Notes under the pieces: generated by a model
Databases searched by the model: none
Told to the model about the DNA's origin: nothing
Seen by the model: the letters and a program-made list of their open reading frames with translations, nothing else
Assembly: GCA_023256355.1 (NCBI GenBank)
Contig: JAGDXJ010000012.1
Location: 1-35,614, forward strand
Source: Nitrososphaerales archaeon
GTDB lineage: Archaea > Thermoproteota > Nitrososphaeria > Conexivisphaerales > UBA164
Length of the DNA stretch: 35,614 bases
Direction of reading: 5' to 3'
Shown here: in pieces, positions 8,576-16,264 of the stretch
Layout: each line of letters opens with the position of its first letter
Position numbering within the stretch: the first letter of the stretch is position 1
Translations under genes and position numbers: made by a program

Positions 8576-10284
8576 CCGTTTACACCGCTCAGCATTTCGT
8601 TTACCAGACAGCTTGCCCCTGTTCCCTGTTTAATGGCTTCCTTCCTGAGCTGGCCCCTGTAAAGCCTGTCTTCAAGCTTTTCGTTGTGCTGCTTTTCCCA
8701 CTGCTCAACTGGCATTCCGTATTTCTTCTGTATCCTGTCCCTGTACCACTCAGGTATAACGTTAAAGCTGCAGAAAGGTATGATCCTCAGATCAGGAGTG
8801 AGGTAATGTATGTCGCACCTCTGTAACCTTTCTTCGTCATGGTTGTACTTGTCCATAAAGTGCATCATGCCAAGGAACAGGCTGTTCATCTGGAATTTGC
8901 CCACCGAAGAATAATCGTGCTTGAACAGGACTTCAAAAAGGAGCCTGGCAAGGTCCAGCCCTTCTGGCTGGTTCTTTTCGTCTACAAAGCCCTTTAGCTT
9001 CAGCGCAACCTTCGCCAGTTCCACGTATTTATTAGAACCGCTTTCTATCTCTTCTGATACGTCATCGAGGTATTCGAGCAGGCCCTTTATATCAACAAAC
9101 CTGGTTATCGGGACCAGCCTGTCATTTTCTCTATCAAGATAAACGTATGTGCCCGCGCCACAGGCAAAGTGTATCGATAGCTCGTACTGCTTCCTGTTTG
9201 TAATAGCCTCTATAAAGTGAGTTACAGGCGAGCAGCTCGGTACAGGGAACCAGTCTGAGCTTGCTATTTCGCCTTCTGACTGTTCTTCTATCTTCTTTAT
9301 AACATCCGGGATCGTGATCCTGTACTTCTCCCTTTCTTTTTTGCTCATCCTGCCCGTAAGCGATACTGGCTGAAAGTTAACGGCCCTGACAACGTCTATG
9401 TTTTGCTTTGCAAACCTGATTATATCATAAACCTCGTGGTCGTTAACGCTCTTTATGACTGTGGGTACCAGGACAACTCCAAGGTTGGCCTTCCTGCACG
9501 CTTCGATTGCATACGGAGCTTCCCAGTGGTTCTTTGGGTTTGTCTTTGGAGTCACACCGTCAAAGCTCATGTAAAGGTTGCTCACTCCAGCCTCTTTGTA
9601 GACCCTGGCAAGCTCTGGATGGAGCGCTATGTTTATCCCGTTCGTGTTCAGCTGCACGTGGTCTATTCCTTCCTGTTTTATCATCCTTATTATTTCCGGA
9701 AGGTCGTCCCTCAGCGTTGGTTCTCCGCCAGTTATCTGAACCGAGTTTCCCGGCACGGGCCTTTCTGCCCTGAGCGTCCTTACCATGGCCCTGATCTGTT
9801 CGAGCGTGGGTTCATAAACGTAAGCCCCTTCAAGTCCTTTCTTTACATAAAAGAAGCAGTACCAGCACGTAAGGTCACAGCGGTTTGTAACTATTATGTT
9901 AGCCAGCCCCGTATGGCTCAGGTGGTTTGTACATAGCCCGCAGTTTGCAGGGCACTGACACCTGTCCATCTTAACGTTTGGAGCTTCCTGCCCCTTACCG
10001 TCGTCCCAGTATGCGCTGAACCTCCTGTACATCCCGTAATCGCCGAAGTAAAGCTCTTCAGTTTCTCCGTGCACAGGGCACGTTTTGCGCATGTAGACCT
10101 TTCCTTCTCTCTCAAATATTTCAGCGCTTATTATCCTGTTGCACTCAGGGCATATGCTCTGCGTGCTCTTGATTGGATTGTCGCTGAACCTTTCTGTCGG
10201 TTCTTCCTCTTCGCCCTTCACCAACGGTATAAAAATTAACGATTTTTTCTTTTCTCCTTCATTGACATTAGATACCACTGTCAT
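8572..10284 (-). CDS. tes: Radical-SAM tetraether synthase (Tes) homologue
   Basis: About 570 aa. It belongs to the MJ0619/Tes family, which joins two archaeol phytanyl chains by C-C coupling to make macrocyclic diethers and GDGT tetraethers. Visible features, counting from ATG 10284: CPEC at 44-48 and a Cys at 69 (KTCPVHG), an N-terminal metal-site region; a second cluster of cysteines at 109, 111, 115 and 118; the radical-SAM triad C136-C140-C143 (CDLTCWYC) that binds the 4Fe-4S cluster; and GGEP at 186-189 for SAM binding. More cysteines follow in the C-terminal half. I moved the start from the longest frame (TTG, 10326) to ATG 10284, because TTATATATATAAC at 10305-10317 looks like the TATA box and places the transcript start at about 10284. 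The gene heads a two-gene unit with the overlapping 178-aa gene. Confidence 0.85.
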   Translation of the reverse strand: MTVVSNVNEGEKKKSLIFIPLVKGEEEEPTERFSDNPIKSTQSICPECNRIISAEIFEREGKVYMRKTCPVHGETEELYFGDYGMYRRFSAYWDDGKGQEAPNVKMDRCQCPANCGLCTNHLSHTGLANIIVTNRCDLTCWYCFFYVKKGLEGAYVYEPTLEQIRAMVRTLRAERPVPGNSVQITGGEPTLRDDLPEIIRMIKQEGIDHVQLNTNGINIALHPELARVYKEAGVSNLYMSFDGVTPKTNPKNHWEAPYAIEACRKANLGVVLVPTVIKSVNDHEVYDIIRFAKQNIDVVRAVNFQPVSLTGRMSKKEREKYRITIPDVIKKIEEQSEGEIASSDWFPVPSCSPVTHFIEAITNRKQYELSIHFACGAGTYVYLDRENDRLVPITRFVDIKGLLEYLDDVSEEIESGSNKYVELAKVALKLKGFVDEKNQPEGLDLARLLFEVLFKHDYSSVGKFQMNSLFLGMMHFMDKYNHDEERLQRCDIHYLTPDLRIIPFCSFNVIPEWYRDRIQKKYGMPVEQWEKQHNEKLEDRLYRGQLRKEAIKQGTGASCLVNEMLSGVNG

Positions 10285-10304
10285 TACAAAACCATCAACC
10301 GAGG

Positions 10305-10317
10305 TTATATATATAAT
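10305..10317 (-). promoter_or_regulatory. TATA-like box of the tes unit
   Basis: A run of alternating T and A on the minus strand, centred about 27 bases before ATG 10284. It lies inside the longest possible reading frame, which is why the shorter start is preferred. Confidence 0.6.
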
Positions 10318-10537
10318 TTTTAACAAAAATAACGAAAAATTGTACTATAACTCTGTTATATATTTAGAATTAATATTTGTTTTAAAAATAATGAATAAAA
10401 TTTCCTTTAGAATTGCTAAAATGAAAAAACGTCCATATTTTTTGCGATAAGAATACATAAAAGGGTTCGTTGTCAGCAAAAAATCAAACGAACTTCTTTG
10501 ATTTGGTTTAAAACTTTACAGAACATTTTTAAAAATA

Positions 10538-10831
10538 ATGCGAGCGAATAAAAAAGGAATAAGCGGCTTTGCGGTTGCCATGCTTGTAGTCGTTATCGTA
10601 GCTGTTGCTGCTGTTGGAGCTTATGTATATCTCAGAAACATGAGCGCAACGCCCGTCAAGAGCTCTTCTGGATCTTACAGCACGACCACCCAGCAATCTA
10701 CGTCCTCGGGAACGTCGGGATCGACGGGCTCATCAAGTTCAAGCACAGCTTCACAAACGAACAGCACCACAACCGGAAGCTCGGGTTCATCATCTGGTTC
10801 AAAAAGCTCGGGCTCTCTGTGGGGATCTTGA
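10538..10831 (+). CDS. Pilin-like membrane-anchored Ser/Thr-rich surface protein
   Basis: A 97-aa protein. The N-terminus is a short basic head (MRANKKG) followed by ISGFAVAMLVVVIVAVAAVG, the layout of archaeal class III (type IV pilin-like) signal peptides with possible cleavage after KKG. From residue 40 to the end the protein is almost only Ser, Thr, Gly, Gln and Lys, a low-complexity stalk likely to be O-glycosylated outside the cell. No folded head domain follows. It has its own AT-rich promoter (GTTTAAAAC near 10505-10513) and a leaderless ATG. It could equally be a simple membrane-anchored stalk whose N-terminal helix is not processed. Confidence 0.6.
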   Translation: MRANKKGISGFAVAMLVVVIVAVAAVGAYVYLRNMSATPVKSSSGSYSTTTQQSTSSGTSGSTGSSSSSTASQTNSTTTGSSGSSSGSKSSGSLWGS

Positions 10832-11173
10832 AAATTTTATATTTTTTTGTGCTTAACGCGTGAAAGGGGACTTCCTATAACTTTACATTATATTTATGCA
10901 ATATGTGGGCTATCCCAGCTTCGCGGTTGGAGCTTCCCGGTTCATCAGCACGCTTTGACATGAAGAATGCTTTGTGCTCCATCATGTCATTTGCATGATC
11001 ATCTGGCGTCTCGACAGCGTTTCACATACAGAACTGTGTTTTACAAATATTCTAATTTTGTCAAGCGCGTAAATTTATCTCGATCTGTAAGGGGTTATCT
11101 TCAACCTGTAAAAGATGACTTTCGCCACTTAATCTCTATAAGGTTAAATAGAAGTTTGTTAACAATCGAAAAC
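10832..11173. other. Intergenic region filled by mini-element D
   Basis: The 342 bases between the surface protein and the TPR gene are mostly element D (10905-11152). A longer reading frame starting at 10967 runs through the element into the TPR gene, but its first 69 codons are element sequence and have no family likeness. Confidence 0.5.
10905..11152 (-). mobile_element. Mini IS200/IS605-like element, copy D (diverged)
   Basis: The right end lies at 10905; read on the minus strand it gives MNREAPTAKLG-stop, the clearest TnpB-tail-like remnant among the copies. The left end lies near 11152 (GGTTAAATAG on the plus strand). Between them are CAACCTGTAAA and GACTTTCGCC, shared with copies A and B. 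The right-end hairpin is degraded here (GGGCTATCCCAGC replaces the GTGAACTACCCTGACC form). This makes D the oldest-looking of the four. Confidence 0.5.
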
Positions 11174-11743
11174 ATGACAGGAGAAGCCGGTTACAGGGCC
11201 CTCGAAAAAGGTGACCTGATAACAGCGTTTAACGAATTCAGCTCAGCAGAAAAGAGCGCCAGTGACGATCTGGAAAGATCAAGGATGATGATAAACAAGG
11301 GGGCGTTGCTGATCGCAATGGGGAAGTACAGGATGGCTGTAGAAGAGCTGATAAGGGCAAAGGCTACGCTTAAAGCTCTCTCTTCTGAATGTTCTGATAA
11401 GCTACTTTCTGTAGCATGCCTCAACCTTGCAAAGGCGATGCTGGCAACTGGCAGAGCGGAAAGCGCAGAGGCTGAACTCAGGTGCGCAGAAAAAATTTCA
11501 GGATCAGAAGATCCTCATGTAATGTACGTTAAAGCGCTAGTTTATTTTTACAGAAACGACGTTCAAGGGCTCAGCTCGATAGATATCGATAAAATGCCTG
11601 AACCTTACAACAAACTGGTAAAGGTGCTCGTTGCTGAGATCGAAGCGAAGAACGGTAGCAGCAGAGCTATGGCAAACTATGAAGACGCGCTCAGGGAAGC
11701 CGTCCCAAGCTCCAGGTTACGGGAGGCCTTTGGGCTCGTCTGA
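11174..11743 (+). CDS. TPR-repeat protein
   Basis: 189 aa from ATG 11174. Helix pairs of the tetratricopeptide type follow one another: residues ~5-30 (GYRALEKGDLITAFNEF), ~38-65 (INKGALLIAMGKYRMAVEEL) and ~80-108 (ACLNLAKAMLATGRAESAEAEL), then a weaker pair. Such repeats form protein-protein docking surfaces in the cytoplasm; the partner is unknown. The start was chosen because the repeats begin there and a TATA-like stretch (CTATAAGGTTAAATAG, 11136-11151) lies about 25-30 bases upstream, inside the left end of element D. The 3' end overlaps the convergent membrane-protein gene by 67 bases. Confidence 0.7.
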   Translation: MTGEAGYRALEKGDLITAFNEFSSAEKSASDDLERSRMMINKGALLIAMGKYRMAVEELIRAKATLKALSSECSDKLLSVACLNLAKAMLATGRAESAEAELRCAEKISGSEDPHVMYVKALVYFYRNDVQGLSSIDIDKMPEPYNKLVKVLVAEIEAKNGSSRAMANYEDALREAVPSSRLREAFGLV

Positions 11744-12669
11744 TCTGCCAGTCCCAAATAAATCAACAGCGCTCCTGAAAAAGACAGCTGCACATAAAGC
11801 ATGTTATAGGGCAGATAAACGCTCGTAAAGATCATCGTGGCTCCTGCTGCCACAGAGAGCGTTGAAAGGGACCTTCTTTTGACGGAAACTAAAAAAGAGT
11901 AAACGTCAAGAAAGATCATCAGGGAAAAAAGAGGGAAGAACCATGGAAGCGGCGTTGGGGCCCCAAGGGAAGTCTGAAGCACCATGTTGATTATCTTCTG
12001 AACAAGAATGTTTGAATACGTGAAAAAAACGATAAACGCTGTCAGAAAAGCGGTAATCGCAAAAGAAACATAGAATGACCATTTTTGTTTAAACTTGATG
12101 ACTGTGTACACGGAAAGAGCTGCAAACGATGCTGCAAAGGCGTAGATCGATGCGGGTATCAGAACTATTGGCGGAATGCTGAACGTAATCCTTGACAAAA
12201 AAGACCATACATAAAAAGAAGATGCCAGAAAACCTGAAACGGCCAGCGCTGCTACAGCAACGTTTCTGTAACCTGTAGCAGTAATCGTAAGCAGCACCTC
12301 CGGCAACAGCAGAACCACGACGTTGAAAAGGAGCCACAGAGTATTTCCGTAAAGCTGAATTGCAGTAGCAGGAGAGAAAAGCAGAATTGTATCTACAAGC
12401 ACCGCCATCAGGAAGATAAGGGATACAAACCTTACGGGTGCTGATGAAACGTACAGCGCAGTGTATATAAGAAATACAGTGGTTAAAAGCACCAGAACAG
12501 GGGTGTACCTTACCACAAGGTTTATCACGCTCTGTGTTAAAGCTGAAATGTTTAAACCGAACATCGTGGGCTCTAACCTTATGAACAACTGGAGGAATAC
12601 AAGCTGTATAAAATAAGTAACCAGGACGGCAAGCCTAACGACGCCCTGGACAGTTGCGTTCTTTATCAT
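11677..12669 (-). CDS. cbsB: CbsB-like polytopic membrane protein of the cytochrome b operon
   Basis: A 330-aa protein with about nine to ten hydrophobic helices and almost no loops. It is the last gene of the CbsA-Rieske-cytochrome b operon, overlapping the 69-aa gene by 4 bases (ATGA). In Sulfolobus the cbsAB-soxL2-soxN locus contains one similar-sized hydrophobic subunit, CbsB, next to CbsA. Size, hydrophobicity and operon support the same role here, though the order differs and sequence identity cannot be judged by eye. Its C-terminus resembles the 213-aa protein beside cydAB. I see no conserved His pair that would argue for heme binding. Confidence 0.55.
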   Translation of the reverse strand: MIKNATVQGVVRLAVLVTYFIQLVFLQLFIRLEPTMFGLNISALTQSVINLVVRYTPVLVLLTTVFLIYTALYVSSAPVRFVSLIFLMAVLVDTILLFSPATAIQLYGNTLWLLFNVVVLLLPEVLLTITATGYRNVAVAALAVSGFLASSFYVWSFLSRITFSIPPIVLIPASIYAFAASFAALSVYTVIKFKQKWSFYVSFAITAFLTAFIVFFTYSNILVQKIINMVLQTSLGAPTPLPWFFPLFSLMIFLDVYSFLVSVKRRSLSTLSVAAGATMIFTSVYLPYNMLYVQLSFSGALLIYLGLADQTSPKASRNLELGTASLSASS

Positions 12670-12875
12670 GCTTCAGAACTGCCCGATAACCTGTAAAAAG
12701 CTATCATTATTCCGAACGATATAAGGAGCAACCCAATGAATACGCCGCTCAGAAGCCTGGCCAAAGGATCGTTATTTATAATAAGCTGGGATGATAGGTA
12801 TATTCCTGCGATGCTCAGCAGCTCGCCCAAAAGCGTCATGAACAGGCCCACGAGCAAGAGCTGTACTCTTTTCAT
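12666..12875 (-). CDS. Small two-helix membrane protein in the cytochrome b operon
   Basis: A 69-aa protein with two hydrophobic helices (residues ~6-28 and ~40-60) and a short loop (SSQLIINNDPLARLL). It overlaps the genes on both sides by 4 bases, so it is firmly part of the operon. It is likely an accessory subunit of the complex. The Sulfolobus locus has a small extra gene (odsN) after soxN; position suggests an analogy but not homology. Confidence 0.7.
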   Translation of the reverse strand: MKRVQLLLVGLFMTLLGELLSIAGIYLSSQLIINNDPLARLLSGVFIGLLLISFGIMIAFYRLSGSSEA

Positions 12876-14215
12876 TTTCTCAGCCTCTCTATTTTAGATA
12901 TCGATGTCATGGCAGCGTATATAAAACCGGCTATGAGCAAAACGGATATCAGGTATCCCTTTTCAAAGAGCAGAAGAGAAGCTGATGCCCCGATTACAGA
13001 TGTTACAAGAACTGCCATGGCGATCGAAGGATGGGCTTTGCCAGAAGCTGCCGATGAGCGGTGTCTCCTTAAAGCGGCATACGCCGCAAGGGCTTCAATA
13101 AGCGCTATTCCGCCTATGTAGATCACGGCCTGATAGAAAGGTATGGTTTGACCCGGGGTAAGGTAAGCCCAGACTGTAAGAAACATGATAGAGGTAACAA
13201 CTATCATTCCAAGCGTAAAGATCAGAGGCCTTTCAGATGGGCTTCTTCCTTCCTTCATGTCTATTAAAGGCACCAGGAAAAGTATCAGGAACAGAAGCCC
13301 CACGAGGATTAGAGCATAAACTATGTTGGGACCACCGAATATTGATAGCTTCAGTATCTGGTATATCCATAAAAAGTACCAGTCCGGTTCAGGAGTTACC
13401 GACATTGCTGCCTGTACTGAGTACTCAGGCGGCAGGGTTGCAGGAAAAACAGAAGAAATTATCAGAAGACCGCCGATGTAGAACATGGCAAGCATCAGTA
13501 TGTAAAGTATTCCGCCAGGCATCCATGAGGTTTTTTTAACTTCTTCATTCTCAGAGTGCCCTAAAGGTGGAGCTATTCCGTGCACTTCAAAAGTGTACAG
13601 TTTGAGAAAAAGAACCAGCGCAAGCAACAGCGGCAAAAGTATAACGTGCAGCGCGAAGAACCTGGTAAGCTCTGCGGCGTCAGTTCCGTTTCCTACAAGG
13701 AATGATTTAACGGGCCCTGTGAGCCATAAAGGAAAGTAGTTCAGCATCCCTATACCTACATCAGTTGCAGATTTCGATATTACTGTCCACGGAAGAAGGT
13801 AACCCGTAAACCCAAACCCCAAAGTAATCAACCCGAGTATAACTCCATAGAACCACATCGCCTCTCTTGGCTTTTTATATGCTCCAACAAAAAAGTGCCT
13901 GAACATGTGCAGAAAAGTAATCAGTATTATCGCGTAAGCATCGTAAAGATGAAACGTTAAAAGAAGGTTGCCGTATGGCAGTGAAGAAACTATATAGTGC
14001 GTTGATGCCCACGCCTGATCCGGCGTAGGTACGTAATAAAGCAAAAGAAGAAAACCGGTTAACCCCTGCATGATGAATCCTGTGACAAGGATTGCCCCTG
14101 TCCAGTAGTCTGGCCTGAAAGAAAAATTGGGTATTGGCCTCAGAATCCTGTCCACAGCTTTTGTCCCGAACCTTTCTTCTATCCACTTCTGAATCCTTTC
14201 GATTGCGCTGTCCAT
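12872..14215 (-). CDS. soxN: Cytochrome b of a bc1-analogous complex (SoxN-like)
   Basis: A 447-aa membrane protein. Residues 1-220 match the heme-binding four-helix part of cytochrome b: H89 and H103 in helix II (spacing 14), GYLLPWTVISKSATDVG in the Qo region at ~138-153, and H190 in helix IV. The partner position 15 residues after H190 is K205, not His (see findings). The Qo motif PDWY at 277-280 stands in place of PEWY. The C-terminal part adds about four more helices. It passes electrons from quinol to the Rieske protein and CbsA and recycles one to quinone. It starts by TGATG overlap with the Rieske stop, so translation is coupled. Confidence 0.85.
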   Translation of the reverse strand: MDSAIERIQKWIEERFGTKAVDRILRPIPNFSFRPDYWTGAILVTGFIMQGLTGFLLLLYYVPTPDQAWASTHYIVSSLPYGNLLLTFHLYDAYAIILITFLHMFRHFFVGAYKKPREAMWFYGVILGLITLGFGFTGYLLPWTVISKSATDVGIGMLNYFPLWLTGPVKSFLVGNGTDAAELTRFFALHVILLPLLLALVLFLKLYTFEVHGIAPPLGHSENEEVKKTSWMPGGILYILMLAMFYIGGLLIISSVFPATLPPEYSVQAAMSVTPEPDWYFLWIYQILKLSIFGGPNIVYALILVGLLFLILFLVPLIDMKEGRSPSERPLIFTLGMIVVTSIMFLTVWAYLTPGQTIPFYQAVIYIGGIALIEALAAYAALRRHRSSAASGKAHPSIAMAVLVTSVIGASASLLLFEKGYLISVLLIAGFIYAAMTSISKIERLRK

Positions 14216-14796
14216 CAGACTACGCTTCCCCCTTGCAGATCATAAGAAACATCTGAAGAACACGAAGGTCCGTGCGAATAGATCGTTGGCGGTTCCATGC
14301 CAACAGCGTAAATATCTCCTGTTGAGCTGTCGAGCTCGAGTATCACGCGCGGTACCGGACATGGCGCTGGACCTCCTACCACCTTGGCGTCCTCAAGAAA
14401 ATTGTAAAGGCTCCCGTGACAAGGACAGTGTCCTCCCGGAACATCAGGCCCTCCGTAGGGGGCAAGAGAAGTCCTGAAGTGGTATATGCAGCCGTAATGC
14501 TCGCAAATAGCGCTGAAAGCTACTACGTTTTTCTGCGGCCCTATACCATACTCTGCCGGCTGCGAAAGCATTACAAGAAAGTTTGGTTCGTTTGAAAGCG
14601 GGTAGTTAAATATGACCGGCTGGTTTACTTCCAGCTGAGATATGTTTGCTACCTTCACCTTTGGAAACGTTGTTACTACTTCCCCGCTTACTGTAGCGTA
14701 ATCAAGGATGGGCTTTGCCAGTCCTCCAACAACTATAAGGGCCCCAAGCGCGATCATGCCCTTTAAAAAGTTCCTCTTTTCTTCATCAACGCTCAT
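14215..14796 (-). CDS. soxL2: Rieske iron-sulfur protein (SoxL2-like)
   Basis: A 193-aa protein. The N-terminal anchor (residues ~12-35) follows EKRNFLKG, a Tat-like start with a KR pair. The 2Fe-2S domain is complete: C98, H100 and C103 (CEHYGC) and C124, C126 and H127 (CPCHGS). The ligands are C98, H100, C124 and H127; C103 and C126 form the usual disulfide. GGPAPCPVPR (141-150) follows as the Pro loop. It takes one electron from quinol at cytochrome b and hands it to the outside acceptor, here probably the CbsA-like protein. ATGA overlap with the upstream gene. Confidence 0.92.
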   Translation of the reverse strand: MSVDEEKRNFLKGMIALGALIVVGGLAKPILDYATVSGEVVTTFPKVKVANISQLEVNQPVIFNYPLSNEPNFLVMLSQPAEYGIGPQKNVVAFSAICEHYGCIYHFRTSLAPYGGPDVPGGHCPCHGSLYNFLEDAKVVGGPAPCPVPRVILELDSSTGDIYAVGMEPPTIYSHGPSCSSDVSYDLQGGSVV

Positions 14797-15980
14797 TTTG
14801 TGACCACCGGCTCAGGTTTGCGAGAAACAGCAAAATACGTTATTGCTGCCCCCGCGATGACAACGACTAAAAACGCAAGATCGATGTAAAGCACTCCGTT
14901 AACTGCAGAGAATGATGGAGGAGGTGAATTCGATATATCCACTGTTATAAAAGTAGAAATCGATTTTATGAACGCGTTTTCCCCATAATAACCCTGCCAT
15001 ACAGCAAAAGCAACGTCATACGTTGAGTTTGGCTGAAGGTCAACCTCATAATTTCCAGCTCCTGCCGGCGTTCCCATCTGTCTTACCATTTCAACAACCC
15101 AAGTGTGAGTTGTATTGTACGCGTTGGCCTGAACAACATACGGGTTGGTCTGGTTTGTAGCCACATCGTTGTAAAACAGACCTGTTCCCAGGCCGACTTC
15201 ATAAAGGTTTGAAGCGTTGGTGTAAAGGTTTAGAGCAAAGCCGTAAGGAGGAGCCCTGTAATTTACTCCGGTAAACGTAACGTTGTTACTCCACCATCTG
15301 TAATAATCTGAAAGCGGCCTCAACGGATACCCAACCCCTATATGGAACGGTTGAGTTGTGTTCCATGTAGCTCCCATCATAAAATCCCATATATCAGCTG
15401 CCCCGCCTGCCTGCAGCGCCCCACCGTTGGGCTTTCCAACGACCATGCAGTCGTTAGGCGTTCCGCTCTGGCCACCGAGGTACCACATGATTGCTACCCT
15501 GTCCTGTGAATAGTACGTTGAATTGACGTAGTATGACTTTACAACTGTTTCCTCAAGGCTTCTGGGAGGAGCAGGCACGTACTGTCCCGAGCTCTGGTTA
15601 TACCAAAGGGGCGGGTAACCAGGTGGACCACCACCGAGTGAGAACACGCTGGACATCATGTGGCTTGGTACGGTGGCATTCCATGAAAGGAGCACAAACA
15701 GATCAGTCCCGTTGTTAGCCATTTTAACCAGTATGTATGATGTATGACCACCATTTGGAACGTTCGCTGAAAGCGGGACTTCTGTCCATGGTATGGAAGC
15801 CCAGAAACCCTCACTTCCAGGGGATGCAAGGTTAGCATTGCCTTTAACCCTGTAAGCAACAATCCCTGCATTTGTAAGGGTCTGAGCGTGATTGAGCATT
15901 ACGTTACCTGAAGACAATACAATCAGAGCTATGACAAACATAGAAGAAACTAAGGCCAAACGGCCGGAGAGCTTAAACAT
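14793..15980 (-). CDS. cbsA: CbsA-like glycosylated heme protein with ethylbenzene-dehydrogenase-type domain
   Basis: A 395-aa protein. It has an N-terminal signal peptide (residues ~8-32), a large outside domain, and a single C-terminal helix (~365-388) with a basic tail, so it is anchored facing outward. The domain has the pattern of ethylbenzene-dehydrogenase-type heme-binding proteins (early FWASIPWTEVPL, later ADIWDFMMGATWN). Ten N-x-S/T sequons are visible, fitting the heavy glycosylation known for Sulfolobus CbsA (cytochrome b558/566). It probably carries one b heme and accepts electrons from the Rieske protein. It is first in the operon, with a TATA-like ATATATAAATTATT about 30 bases before ATG 15980. 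Confidence 0.75.
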   Translation of the reverse strand: MFKLSGRLALVSSMFVIALIVLSSGNVMLNHAQTLTNAGIVAYRVKGNANLASPGSEGFWASIPWTEVPLSANVPNGGHTSYILVKMANNGTDLFVLLSWNATVPSHMMSSVFSLGGGPPGYPPLWYNQSSGQYVPAPPRSLEETVVKSYYVNSTYYSQDRVAIMWYLGGQSGTPNDCMVVGKPNGGALQAGGAADIWDFMMGATWNTTQPFHIGVGYPLRPLSDYYRWWSNNVTFTGVNYRAPPYGFALNLYTNASNLYEVGLGTGLFYNDVATNQTNPYVVQANAYNTTHTWVVEMVRQMGTPAGAGNYEVDLQPNSTYDVAFAVWQGYYGENAFIKSISTFITVDISNSPPPSFSAVNGVLYIDLAFLVVVIAGAAITYFAVSRKPEPVVTK

Positions 15981-16264
15981 GCGATTTTAAATCGAAAAAT
16001 AATTTATATATATTTATGTTTACATTTGTTAAGTTTCTGACGTTAATTTCCGCGCTAAAGACGATTAGTAAATTTTAGAATCATTATAATATAACGATTT
16101 ACTGCGTTTAAACGCGTTTTATAAGAACGAATTTTGCGGTACACTTAACATTTGTAAATATTTGATCTAAAAAAATGCTTACGAACGCAAAAAACAATTA
16201 ACGTAAAGCTTTAAAAAAATTTTTAGACGTAAACTTTAAAATTTGTAAATAACAGTGTTATAAC
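15981..16264. promoter_or_regulatory. Divergent AT-rich promoter region, cbsA operon and ferredoxin-NADP reductase
   Basis: A 284-base, strongly AT-rich gap between divergent genes. TATA-like boxes lie near 16002-16015 (for cbsA) and 16233-16243 (CTTTAAAATTTG, for the reductase). The string TTTGTAAAT occurs twice (near 16151 and 16241), with a related TTTGTTAAG near 16025. These could be regulator sites or simple AT bias. Confidence 0.5.

Noticed and set aside
10967-11173. N-terminal extension of the TPR gene
   Set aside because: The 69 extra codons are element D sequence and do not look like TPR helices.
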